A DNA stretch of 64,000 bases, from assembly GCF_030704535.1 (NCBI RefSeq), contig NC_081818.1, positions 29,096,001 to 29,160,000 on the forward strand. Direction: 5' to 3'. Shown in pieces: positions 1 through 11,700 of this stretch. Under the pieces are notes generated by a model. That model was given only the letters and a program-made list of their open reading frames with translations, ran no database searches and was not told where the DNA came from. Position 1 is the first letter of the stretch. Every line of letters starts with the position of its first letter. Position numbers and translations under genes: made by a program. This DNA is from Vitis vinifera. Taxonomy: Eukaryota > Streptophyta > Magnoliopsida > Vitales > Vitaceae.

Positions 1-1239
1 CGGTATGTTTGCAAATCTCCTAAACTCCTCAGCCGAGTCCGACAATATCTGATGCAAACGCTTAGAGTCCAAATACTCACTAACAATCAAAGTATAGTTA
101 TCAAACAAGAACCTCGAAGTATATGAATTAGTCGACCTCGAAATTGCGAAAGAACAGATGGCGCAATCAGCATATCTCAACTCATAAGTCTTAAACCGCA
201 AAGACTGATCCCCCAACAATAATCCACCGTCATTAACCTCATCCATAAAAGTCCTCTCTATTGATTGCCAATCCAACCCATTAGAGTCCATATTCAAGTC
301 CCCATGAACATGTATAAACTGAACAATCAATGAATTCTCAAAAGGCACAGGAATTCTCAAGGAGGGCACAACAAGAACCTGATAGGCGCTATAGACCAAT
401 GATGCGAAGTCCGCAAGCAAGGCCTTCTGCGACTTGGGTCGGCCGTGCAACGACGCCAAAGGATGAAACTCGCCTCTGGGCAGAACCCCATCACCGGATA
501 ACGCCGGCCCGTAGTCCACAGGCCCGGCAGCCAAATCCACCCACAAGTACCGATCTTTTCCGGTCCAGAGACTGCCGAAACACTTGGTGAAGGCGGGGGA
601 GGACTCGCCGGATCCGTAGTTGTAGGCGTAGGATTTGGATTGAGGACCCAAATTGAGCAAATAGATGTACACCTCTTGATGGGGTTTCTCCTTTTCGAAG
701 TGTTGTCTGATGATGTTGTCGACGGCGGCGTAGGGGATGGAGATGAGAGAGGATCGGAGGGAATTGGGCGTATTAGAGATTTGGGAGCGAAGGGCATCGG
801 AGACTTGAGAAGAGAGGGAGGGAGGAGAGAGAGACACGTCGAGGTGGAGGGAGTGTTTGGTGAGGTGGCGGTGGTCTGTGGAGAAGGGGGAGATCACGTG
901 GAAGTGGTCGGAGGAGGAGACGGCGGAGAGGAAAGAGGAAAGAAGAGAGGGCGCGTCCGATGGAAATGAAGGGCCGACGAGGATGACATGGAGGGAGACA
1001 GAAAGGGAGAGTTGGAGGGAGGAGATGAGGTGGCGATGATGGGTAGTGGCGGAGAAGAGGGTTTTTCTGAGGTGGGAGGGAAGTGAGAGGAAGGAGTCGT
1101 TGGTGGCTTGTGGATCCAACCGAGATTGTTGGCTCAGGAATGAGTCCAGACCCAGGATCGGAGACGATAAGGAAATGGTAGTGGTAGCAGTGAGAAGAAG
1201 GAGAAGCACGGCGGCAGCAGCGCCGGCGGTGGTAGCCAT
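1..1239 (-). CDS. At3g28720/At5g58100-type secretory or membrane protein, N-terminal part
   Basis: One open frame of 413 codons runs from an ATG at 1239 to the window edge without a stop, so the 3' part of the gene is missing. The N-terminus (MATTAGAAAVLLLLTATTTI) looks like a signal peptide, followed by a conserved-looking stretch LDSFLSQQSRLDPQATNDSF. Later there are WVDLAAGPVDYGP and SGDGVLPRGEFHP, motifs I associate with the plant proteins At3g28720 and At5g58100 (the latter linked to pollen exine formation). No catalytic domain is recognisable. The first 700 bases of coding sequence are GC-rich and TC-biased, which creates long false frames on the other strand. Family assignment is from memory of the motifs and from its neighbour, V-ATPase subunit d, which also lies beside At3g28720 in Arabidopsis. 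That a protein is encoded is near certain; its function is unknown. Confidence 0.85.
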   Translation of the reverse strand, partial: MATTAGAAAAVLLLLLTATTTISLSSPILGLDSFLSQQSRLDPQATNDSFLSLPSHLRKTLFSATTHHRHLISSLQLSLSVSLHVILVGPSFPSDAPSLLSSFLSAVSSSDHFHVISPFSTDHRHLTKHSLHLDVSLSPPSLSSQVSDALRSQISNTPNSLRSSLISIPYAAVDNIIRQHFEKEKPHQEVYIYLLNLGPQSKSYAYNYGSGESSPAFTKCFGSLWTGKDRYLWVDLAAGPVDYGPALSGDGVLPRGEFHPLASLHGRPKSQKALLADFASLVYSAYQVLVVPSLRIPVPFENSLIVQFIHVHGDLNMDSNGLDWQSIERTFMDEVNDGGLLLGDQSLRFKTYELRYADCAICSFAISRSTNSYTSRFLFDNYTLIVSEYLDSKRLHQILSDSAEEFRRFANIP

Positions 1240-1711
1240 TTTGTAGTGGTGGGTCTGGTTCCGTGGACTCTTCTAAGGTTTTGGGGCTAAAGCGCCTGCA
1301 GTCATTTCTGAAGAACACCAGCTACTGGCAAAGGGCATGTTTGGCTTGCCTAAATAAGCAATCAATAAGAGTCAAAATCATATTTCTTTATATTTGATGA
1401 CAATTCTATTGGATTTTATTTTTTTGAATTTAACCTTTATTTCTTCCTACTTAATTTAAGACTTATTCCTTCTAATTGGTCCCATTTTTTCAAAATCAAA
1501 TGATTGAAATATGAAATTCTCAAAAGCTTTCAAGGTAAAGTAGTGTGTTGAAGGATTGGAAACACTAGCCACTGCTGGAAGGGCAAGATTTTGGGAGTCC
1601 CTTTGCAAGGGCACTTCATGTTGTACTGGTTTGGGGTCTTCAGGATAAAACCCCATCTAGAATTCTCATGTGATTTGCTTTTATTCTTGGCAATTGTGGA
1701 ATGCTTGAATA

Positions 1712-1918
1712 GAGAATAGTAATGAGATATATTGAATGTGTTAGGATTATTTTTTTAAAAATAAAAGTATGTTTAAAAAATTCATGATTATGAAAATAAA
1801 TCCTGGGTATTATGATTTCTCTTCATTTTCATCCTATTTTCATTCTCATTCTTTCTCATCAAACATACTCTAATCCTATTTTCATTCTCATTCTCACTTT
1901 GTACCAAACACACCCTAA
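1712..1918. repeat. MITE-like AT-rich element
   Basis: Read on the minus strand the right edge starts TAGGGTGTGTTTGGTAC, a typical end of grape-type hAT or Mutator MITEs. Inside, the block TCCTATTTTCATTCTCATTCT occurs twice about 44 bases apart. The left edge is vague, so the start is approximate and the family unproven. Confidence 0.4.
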
Positions 1919-1971
1919 CTTCAATTTGTATGTGAATAAAACTGAGCAAACTTAGAGCCATTAGAACATCA

Positions 1972-1987
1972 AAACCCTAAACCCTAG
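1972..1987. promoter_or_regulatory. Telo-box pair (AAACCCTAAACCCTAG)
   Basis: Two overlapping AAACCCTA units lie about 730 bases upstream of the ATG of the minus-strand gene that ends at the window edge. Telo-boxes are known in promoters of plant translation and growth genes. Here the role is inferred from motif alone. Confidence 0.4.
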
Positions 1988-2430
1988 AGTGATCAATTTC
2001 TTTCTACTTCATTCCTAATAGAAAATAAATTTAGTAAAATGAAGACAAATGCTCAAAGTTTTAAACCTATTCTCTCTTTTATTTCTTTTCCTCATTCTCT
2101 TCCCCTGTTTCACACAATTTCTCAGGATCCAGATACCCTTTACTAATCGGATAAAAAGAATTCTCCATGAGAGCCATTCTCCGAGTCTCAAGCCAGATAT
2201 CATCTACATGGGAACACAGTTTTGGTAAAGGGATTCAGGTCAAGATTAAACAATCATTAGCAACAAACAACTCAGCCTTACTAGCCTTCTATTATAATGA
2301 TAGACAAAATGGCAGAGACCCTCTTGCCTTTACCCAAGCATTCATCCTTCTACACAAAATGAAAATTAAACGGAGAATTGGAAGTAGAGAAAAGCTTGGT
2401 GATGTTCAGAGAAAATAACAAGATATGTAT

Positions 2431-5400
2431 TCAGTCATCAGAGTTTTCGGTATCACCATAGCATTGAGGATCCCAAAATTTTGAGGCGGGTTTATCTTCA
2501 TGTGAAGAAGAAACAGGGCATGTAGCATCAGTGAAGTCCCTAAACCATACAAGCCCATCCTCTGTACCACAGCTAGCAGTGACAATCCGACACCCATCAG
2601 CGGCCATGGCAGAACACCCAGGGTTGGAATTTGGTCCCTCATCTGAACTGCAAGCCAAAGTATTTGTTTGTGTCCCAGTGTCCAGCTCCCAAACATTAAC
2701 GTGATCATCCTCAGGGCCTCCTGTAACAATTTTGTATGGATCCATGTGCAAGAGCGTTACTGGGCCCGTGTGCCCATCCACCTCGATCACTGGTTCTGGT
2801 TTAAGAGTCTCCTGACTTTTCCTAATGTCCCATAGCATCGCTCTGCAGCGTTAAACACATTTTTTCAGTTACTTGTCTTAGAATCAATTGTATCTGTCAA
2901 AAACCTGGAATTTGATGTATCCAAACACTTTAAACTTGGAATTCTAGCCAGAAGGTTGTCTTACCAAACTGTTTGACATGGCACGTAGGGTCAATTGATT
3001 CAACACCTAAAAGTTTAATCGACTTTCTGAGCTAATTCACCTATTCACTGAGGTTGTGCTTCTTGCATTTACCATGCAGCAGTCTTTTATGCATTAGGAG
3101 CAATATAAAAACTAAAAATAAAAAAATTATAAGACAAAGGAAAGATAATCGAGGAGGAAGAAATAGTAGTGGACACAAAATTATTAATTTGTCCATCATC
3201 TTATAAACACTTATTTGCAACTGAAAATCAAAAGATAACTAGTCGTTCAACATTAGAAAGAGGAAATTGTCAATTTTGTAAGTGTTTTATTAGCAAGGTG
3301 ACATCATAATAAACCGATGTAGAGATCTCCTCATATCTCACATCATAGGATTCCCAGAACTACACTATTCATTGAGGTTGAGGTTGTGCTTCTTACAATG
3401 CATTTACCATGCAGCAGTCTTTTATACATTAGAACAGGTCATGAAACACATACAAAGTATATCCCTATACTATTACTGAGAAAAAAGTAATTAAAATGTA
3501 AAAAAATTTGCTTTTCCATATGAAAGTCTTACTTGCCATCTCCACCTGTGCATATCAAGGATTTTGAGGGCAAAATATCAAATGAATACACTTCATGTTG
3601 TCCAATTGCAGCAGTGATAACTCTTTGCATCGTCCTCAAATCAATTGTGGAAACAGAGGAACCAGCAGCAACAAAAAGCAATGATTCATAACATTTCATG
3701 TCCACAGGTGCACCAAGAACAGAAGTCATTCCCACACAGCATGAAGAACGAACAGCAGATGATGTAGTTGTATCCCAAACTCTCACCTATTTGAAGCTCA
3801 AGAAGTGTCAGGTCTAACCTTGGGCTTACCCAGCAGCCAATGATATATTCTATAATTAATACTCTCTAACACACAAACAAATATGCCTCCACAACGATTA
3901 TTTAGTTATTAGAGCCCTATTATAGTTTACCATCCCTCCTTAACAAGTAAAAAATTAGTGAGAATTTAAGAAAAAATTAAAGTGAAATCATAAAGCAATT
4001 TGTTTCAAGGATGATTATGGGTACCTTAGAATCTTTCGAAATTGTCACCAGAAGAGAAGTTTTATGCCTGGAAGTATGAAGAAAGAACACGTATGAATGT
4101 AATTAAAGATGAACACCCTTTCTTGAGAGGACGCAAACACTCGAAGAACTACTTATGTAAGGAGCTTCATAATTATTAATTATTAGTACATAGTATCAAT
4201 AGTCATGATAATGTTAATAGCACATATAAGAATAGATTTTTGGAACATCTGAGAATGACTTGAATATATCACTGATATTCCAATACTGTTTACTGCTTAA
4301 TAATTTAAGTAATTAGTAGCTTTCAATTGCAACATGAAGCATTCCAATATTACAAATTTAATGATATTAGTTTCATTAGAGCTGGGAATGCATGTGCCCA
4401 ACCCACCGACCCAACTAATTAAAAATACATTTATTAGAAATTTGCAATCGAGTTGGATTCTGGGCATCATAAAACCCAAGAAAAGATTTTCTAAACCAGG
4501 CTGGTCCAAGTAGAACATTGTTGACACTAAAAATCAAAAGATTTAAGAAACGTCATATTCCCTCCAATCATGCTAATTCTTCCATATCAAACTATACAAG
4601 TGCAAACAGCTAAAACCTAATAGACCATAAGCAGAAACTTTGGTCACCACTTCATTAACTAAGAAGCCTGAAAAAATGTAGTTGCAATAAAATTTTGTCA
4701 AATGCAAACTCTCATAGCTATTAATGCTCCAGATTCTGACAAAACAAACAAAATCATACCCAGCAACTGTCATCAATTTTACAGGTTTCGCATGCCCATA
4801 AAGAGTTGCCTTTAAAGCCTGCTGGCCACGTTTCCCACTTGAGCTAAGGGACCAAAGTCGAACTGTACCATCTTCTCCTCCACTTGCAAATACTTTGCCA
4901 CTACCATCACCCAGCAATTTATCTGAAAGAGTGGAAACTGGGCCATTATGACCTCTAAAACACCGCTGGCAAGAACCCTACAACCAGAGCATCGCTAATG
5001 GATTTCAGGAGTACCAACTTAGAAAATATATAAACAATAATCTAAGACCCTGGACATTCTCTGCCTATAATCAAATATTAGTAATCATAAAACACATTAA
5101 AGAAACAGAAGTTACTCATGATATCTATTCCTCCAATCTGTTCGGAGAAAAGGATTATAAGCATGGGCATTTAAAGACTCAATCAACTAGGAAGTTTAAC
5201 GATTGAAGTCACAAATGCTCAAAAATTTTCAGCTATTCTTTGCTGAAAGGATTTAAAATGTTGTTATTTATATACCTTCCACCATAGACGAATGGAGTGG
5301 TCACAGCTTGAGGTTACCAAAACATTTTCTTCTCGTTGTGTCTCACTTCGAAATAAAGATGTTTCACTAAGCGGAAATAATCTACATACAAAATCATCAT

Positions 5401-7523
5401 AGCTCAAGCATTACTAAACAATCTCTAGATGGTACTGAACTCTAAAAAAATTAATAATAAAGGGCCCTATCGAGCAGCCTATGATTCTAAAGGCTACTGA
5501 GAGCATGCTAATGGCAACAAAAGAGTGAATCAAGGGTAGAGATTGTGCTCCTAGTTGTCCAAATGTGGATAGAGGGCAGCAGAGTTAGGAAGAGAAATGT
5601 AGCATGTGGTGGTAGTAGTGGCAATCTACATGACCAGGTAAATTTCAGGCTTGTTTGGTAGCAAAACGAGAGTTTTTTTCCACTTTTTTTTTTTTGTAAA
5701 AAAAAAAAGTATTCAGTGGCACATTCCTGAATATTACTTTTAAAAAATTTCCTAAAAATGAATCATTTAAAAGAAAAAAACAAAAAGGTCAAAACATTGT
5801 TTTCATGTTTTAGAAAATGTGATTGCTTTTAAAAATTGAAAGCAATAAAAAATGGAACATGTTTCTTGTTACAATTACAAAAGTGAAAATATTTTTAAAG
5901 ATTCAATTTCGTTTTTGTTACCATAAAGGCCCCTTTTTTTCTTTGAAGATTTTGAAAACATCTTTGCATTTTGAAATTGCCCCAGTTTTCTAGAACTTGT
6001 TTCCAGAGAAATAAAAACAAAATCAGAAAGCAACATTCGCAAACATATTTCTGAAATTTTTTTTATTTTTTTATTTTTCTTTGGGGAACAAAAATGAGAA
6101 AGCATAAAATACTAACAACCACAAACAAGTCCTAAATAGAAAGGTTACATTTCATGAGCTTTTTTCTTTCAAAACTCAATGTGATTACAAAAAGTGCAGG
6201 GCATAATAAAATAAGACTTGATCTCAGCACACTTAAAGTATATAATCTCATACGAAATGATAAAATGCCCCCAACAAAAAACAGAGTGATGAATGGACAA
6301 AATATCTACTGCAAAGCAAGAGAAACCACTTAAGTTCTCACCTCATACAAGTAATTCTTGCATTATGATCATTTAGGGTGACAACAAAGTCTCTTCCACT
6401 AAAAATGCTACCCATCTTCATTATTTGGATCACTGAACCCTAAATAATAATGACCAAAATAATAAGTCACAATGGATGTAAATGATAATAGAAAACAATC
6501 AAATTAACTTCCTTTTTCATCTACAACTATAAGCAGCATATAATCCCAACACTAGACCATAAAAATGCTTTATGTCATTTATCAAAAGAGAAAAAATTTC
6601 AAAATCCCTCTTGAGTATCGTCAAAATAAGCAAAAGAAGAAAAGAAATATCACTTAACAATTTACAAAAGCAAGCTTTCCACCTTTCCTTAAACCCAGAC
6701 TCCAAATGGGAAAAAGTTTCAAAAATCCCCTTGACTACTATCCTATGCTTTTGCACCATTACCCTAAATTCTATGTAACATGAAAAGCAACACGGAAGAA
6801 GCACACCCACGTAGGGAAGTGCTCTATATACCTGGGAAAAAATGATGTCATTATTTTTGTCCAATAATAAATGGTTGAAAGGCTTGGCATCTGTATGGAA
6901 TTGAGCAGCTAGTGGATCAACAAACTTGAACTGCCTCAAAGCTGTGCGCCTAGCCAAGTAGGATTCCCTCACCCCAGAAGCTTGGGAGAAAGTAGACGGC
7001 ATTTGCAGCGGCCAATGCTCACTGTAAAATTCATTCCAAACATACATAAACGAACCCACAAAAACCCAGGAGCACCCATCTATGAGTTATGACTAGGGCA
7101 CCCTGATCATCTCTCTCAATACCCCCAAAGAGAAGGTTAAAGCCTCTGGAATGCCAGGTAATTCGAAAACCCAATTCTTCATATGGTATTTGAGGGCATG
7201 ACAAATTGAGGTTAACATTCAATGTAAAATTAAATTCAAAACATACAATCAACAAACCCACAAAGACCCATCATGTATCTCATTACCCAAATGCCTGAGA
7301 ATCCATATTTGGCGTATTTGTGATGTGAAATTTGGTAAAAACAAGGGTAAGAGAGAAAAGAATGGGACCTGAACCAACGCTGCCAGATGGAATCAGAATA
7401 GGCAACAGTTTTGAGGAATTTGCAGGACATGGCCATGTTGGAGAGGTCTTGGAGGTCGAGGTAGCGCCCACACTCGGCCAGAGAGTCGGCGTCTAAGTCG
7501 GTGATGGTGGTGGAAGTCTCCAT
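2431..7523 (-). CDS. F-box/WD40-repeat protein (At3g52030-like)
   Basis: Eight coding exons: 7523-7369, 7021-6832, 6439-6342, 5366-5276, 4977-4760, 4067-4025, 3786-3533 and 2842-2431. Phases close to 1461 nt, 486 aa. Residues about 9-55 form an F-box (LDADSLAECGRYLDLQDLSN, then SIWQRWF), the SKP1-binding part of SCF ubiquitin ligases. The rest holds WD40 blades with clear ends: SCDHSIRLWWK, GGEDGTVRLWSL, SKDSKVRVWDT, GGDGKAMLWDI and DDHVNVWEL. A propeller of this kind normally binds the protein to be ubiquitylated; the substrate is unknown. The first exon carries the F-box alone, a usual layout. The C-terminus is acidic (GDTENSDD). The intron between exons 3 and 4 carries a MITE-like insertion. 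Match to At3g52030 is from memory of its F-box plus WD40 layout and length. Confidence 0.92.
5647..6134. mobile_element. MITE-like insertion in an F-box/WD40 gene intron
   Basis: The left end reads AGGCTTGTTTGGTAGC and the right end, reversed, reads TAGGACTTGTTTGTGGTT, so the ends are imperfect inverted repeats of the GGCTTGTTTGG type. The interior is A/T homopolymer-rich and codes for nothing. It sits in the 0.97-kb intron between exons 3 and 4, away from the splice sites. Confidence 0.55.
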
Positions 7524-8768
7524 CCTTCACCAGTCTGCCGCAAAGCACAGAGCCTAGTTTTGCAGTGGTGAGACTGGGGAGAGGGAGAAAAGAGAGAGAA
7601 CAGAGAGTGGCCGTCAGGCGCAGTTTTTGGCGTGAGCCTGTGCCACCGACTCATGCACACACCATCTGTCCTCCTATGTGACTTCTCGTATGGCCTCTAG
7701 ATATTTACAAGTTTTTTGTAATTGAATTTTTTTTTTTTAGAGGAGGAAAATGTTAAAGCTAATTCCAATTGAATACAAAATCTAGATCACTGAATACATA
7801 AGATAAAATTTAAATAGTAGATTAAGATATACGACTTGAAATGGGTAGATCAAAAATTAAAATCTACGTCATGATTAAGTATGGGGACTAAGTTGAGAGC
7901 TTCAAATATAAAAAGCACAACATTTGAAATGGGTAGTTTCCCACGTGCCAATCATTCCATTCTTTTTGACCCAATATAACCTAGCTCTCAAATAGAAGAA
8001 AACTCCATAATCTACGAAATCCAATTAACAGTATGACCACAATTCATGAGCTATGATGACCCAGCTTTTTCATTAATTTTAGAAATACAAGGACATTTAT
8101 CAACTACTGTAAGTTTTATAACGAAGATCAGTGTGGTTTAATGCACCAATCCAGTCCAGCTTCTAGCTCTCCATTTTCACATCAGAAGAAAGATTTTAGT
8201 TTTCAGTTTTCATTTTTGTTCTTTGGCAGTTTTCCCACCAATCGTGAAAAAAATAAAAGTGAAATTTGAAAGGATTTGAATCAAGTAGGTTTTGAAGCTA
8301 ATGTTTGAAGGAAATTCACTAGCAACAATCAATAGGAAATTGGAGAGTCAGAAATTACTAAATAATCTGTGTATGATTTTATTGTCCATTTAGCATGACA
8401 TGAACCCTATAAATGAACTTGTCTAACAATATTCTCCATTTAAGATTTATTGAGACCCTATATTTGATTTGGTCTAAGCCAACAGATAACCATAATTTTT
8501 TCCTTCTCCTGATGCATCAGAATACAAAATATTAAATTCAAACCCATGACTGGGATATATTTGACAAAGCTGAGTACAACCATTCTCCCTCTGAATGACA
8601 TAAAAAGGATATGAGATACTTATTTTCCACATGGGAAACTTGAAAAGAGTGCCTCAAGGCCCAACCTCTAGACTAATAATCAGACATACAGAATGGAATA
8701 CCAAGGAGATTTACAGAAGATTTGTGTAAAAGCCCATGGAGTGTTTTCTAATGGCCAGTGATGAGAAA
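7524..8768. other. Spacer: F-box/WD40 promoter and V-ATPase d 3' region
   Basis: Just upstream of the F-box/WD40 start is a GA-rich probable 5' UTR (7540-7610). Beyond it the DNA is AT-rich with one G-box (7942-7947). No further gene is visible. The last part before 8768 should include the 3' UTR of the V-ATPase gene. Confidence 0.6.
7942..7947. promoter_or_regulatory. G-box CACGTG
   Basis: A palindromic CACGTG in the context CCCACGTGCC, 420 bases upstream of the F-box/WD40 ATG. bZIP and bHLH factors bind such sites; function here is inferred from motif only. Confidence 0.35.
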
Positions 8769-11700
8769 CTAAAATATGAAGACGACGCTGTCATGAACTC
8801 GAGACTTCTGGTTCTGAGCCACACATTCAGATATCCACATCAGATTCCTGATCTCCTGCTCCCTCAACCTCATGTAAGCAAAGAAAACACCATAATGGAA
8901 CTGCAGCTCAGAAAGGGAAACAGATATTCCATTGTTAGTGAAACTGAGTATGGGAGTCAACTAGAATATTAAAAGCAACCCCGATCAAAGCTAGATGAAG
9001 TCAGGTCCAGCCATGAGTCTGTTCTCACAAACCATAGATGTGCATCAAACAGAGTTTGGAAAGAAATTTTGGTTGTTTTGTTTCTGAAATACTAACCTGT
9101 TGCTCAAACGCCAAACAAAGCCTCTTCACCTCCTCTTCATAAAATGCCTTGTCAAGCATCTGGCTCTCTCCATAGGACATTTTAGCGAAAATGGACTGGT
9201 AGGGAGGATATTTTTCCATCACACCACGAACCTACAATAGTGAACACAGAAAAGGACTAAGAAAGAGAAACCCCCTATAGTTCCAAGACATTGTTGTAAA
9301 TTCCTTCATTTATATTCTGCCTCTTAATATTACCAGTCAACTATCCGGAAGAAACCAGATTAGTTGGATTATAAGAGAAAACATCAAGTATCCCTTTAAT
9401 GGAGACTAGATTCGAAGATCATCAGCACCTTTCATGACAAAACTGTAAGCCATCCCTTTTATGTTTTCAAATTAAAAGTCAAAAAGTACCTGGTCAATAT
9501 CTTCACAGACAGCAAGTTCTTCATGACCATAGGGGTAACTGTTTACACAAGCAAACCAGGGTCAATGATAAAAATTCCAAAGAGCATTATAATATCTACC
9601 AATGACAAAAAGAAGCAGCACAAGCAAAAACTTACAGTAAACCAAAATTAGAGTACAATTTCTTGCGATCATCTCTTGTAAGCTCAGTACCAATGCTGCA
9701 AAACACAAACCGCACAATGGATAACAAGATTGCTTGAAGTTGGAAGATCATTAGCACTAACTATGAAGAACCATCAAGAGGAAATTATTATAAATCTATT
9801 AAAACAAATTTGCCAACAGCAACAGTACCTATTTATGGTTATATTGACAGCCCTTCTATCAGCCTCAAAGGCAAGCAGGTCAGACATGATTTCCGAAGTG
9901 GCACCACCAAGTTTCTAATTAAAAATGAATATGTTACACATAGCATAAGAAAGAAAAAGAGCTTTTGACATGTGTATATATACATACATATAATGGTATT
10001 GTGTTCTTATATTCTTGATATAGCAATCAGCCCTTACCTGACAAAACTGGTAAAAGTCCTCAAGGTATGCCTTGTAAAGAGTATTCCTCATAATTTCAAT
10101 GTTCATGTCATCCAAGTCCTGCAGAAACACAAATCCAACACAAACTTATCAATATATATATATATATATTGAGAGAGAGAAAGATCTCAGGTTTCAAAAG
10201 AATCATGTTATATAATCAAACATATGGATAATTAGTGGGGGTGTCAGGAACAAGTAAGAGTCCGTTTGGTAGTGATTCTAGGAAACACTTCTAAAATTTT
10301 TATCACTTGAAATTTTTTTTCTTTCAGGTATTAAAAAGGCTAGAAACACTTCCTAGAATTAGTGCTAAACACACTCTAAGTTTCCAGGTCTCCAAATCTT
10401 CACACCTAATTTTAGGATAATGGAATTCAGCTAAAAATGATCTCAATAATGGGTATAAACACTTGGATATAACATCATAAGAGAAAAAAATAAAGAAAAA
10501 TCGATTTTATATATATGATAACCAAGGAATCTTCCATGGCCAAGCCCTTAGGACTCTCCATGGGGACCCAAGCCTTGGGGTGCTAACCGCTCCATAATAA
10601 CTAGTACTAGGTAAATTCAAGGTATCATCAGTCATAGGATTCAAACCCAGGACCATATGTCACTTATTGGGACCACACTTCCCAATGTTCGCCCTGACCA
10701 ATTGGGCTACGCTAGTGAGTGAAAAATCAATTAAATATCAAACAAAAAAGCTCTTTTGATAAGAACACTTACTTTTTTTTTTCTTTTTTTATCTCTATCT
10801 TTTCTTTCTTATTCCTAAATATTTTAATGATAGTGAAGCAAACTCTCTTTTTTCAATGTAATTATCCACTAAGAAAATTGAAAATTAAAATAAATAAATA
10901 AATCAATCAAAATTAAATAGCTAGATCCAATGCAAAATAGAAGCATTTGATAAGGATCTCATATCCACATTCATGTCCTGTTGTGCCAACACAGATATCC
11001 TGAGAGAATCTGGTCATCATAGTGGATATTAAACTTTGTTCCACAATAATACTTACAATCTTATCTTCAATTATGATGTTAACAAATTCATACAAGAAGA
11101 ATATCATAATTAAGATATTCATATAGCATATGCGAAAAACATTGAAAAAATTGTCATTTTACTTAGCTTTAACCAAATTAAAAGGTGAAATCTTCTTCAA
11201 CTACCCTATCATTTCCAAATGCTAATTGCCTTTTATTAATTGCTCTTGAATTGATCATCTTCATGGCAAGCAATTGTCTTGAACAATAACCTTCTTAAAT
11301 ACTACAAGAAAAGAGGAACAGGTGGTAAATTACTTCCTAATAACAGAGACCATGTTTAACAACAACGAACAGATCTAGGGGAAAGACAAGTGTCATAAAT
11401 CTATACCTCTGATGTAATTCGCTCAGAGAAGTATGGAGCCAATGGTGTGTCAACAAGAACCAATCTATAAAGCTCCCGCATATTCTGTGCAACTGCTAGA
11501 GTGGCAATGCTGAGCAACAAAAAAGCACAAGATGGAAAAGGCCTCATGAACTGCCAAAATATCACAGGGAACATTTTGTGAGCCATACATTACCTATCAA
11601 ACATTCCCAAAGGGTGGCATTTCTCCAACAGTTCCTGGACATCTCTCTCATGTAAGGTTCCCGTAACAATCAGGACAACATTATCTATCATGTGACCATA

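Larger units (their letters stand above)
1240..2430. other. Spacer: promoter side of the first gene and 3' side of the F-box/WD40 gene
   Basis: No gene is visible. The stretch holds a telo-box pair (1972-1987), a MITE-like repeat (about 1712-1918) and, near 2100-2430, the probable 3' UTR of the F-box/WD40 gene. Small frames here lack any recognisable protein signature. Confidence 0.6.

Noticed and set aside
357-1318. Several long frames overlapping the first gene on both strands, rich in Ser, Pro and Arg
   Set aside because: They are in other frames of the 413-codon gene and owe their length to its TC-rich codons; none has recognisable content.
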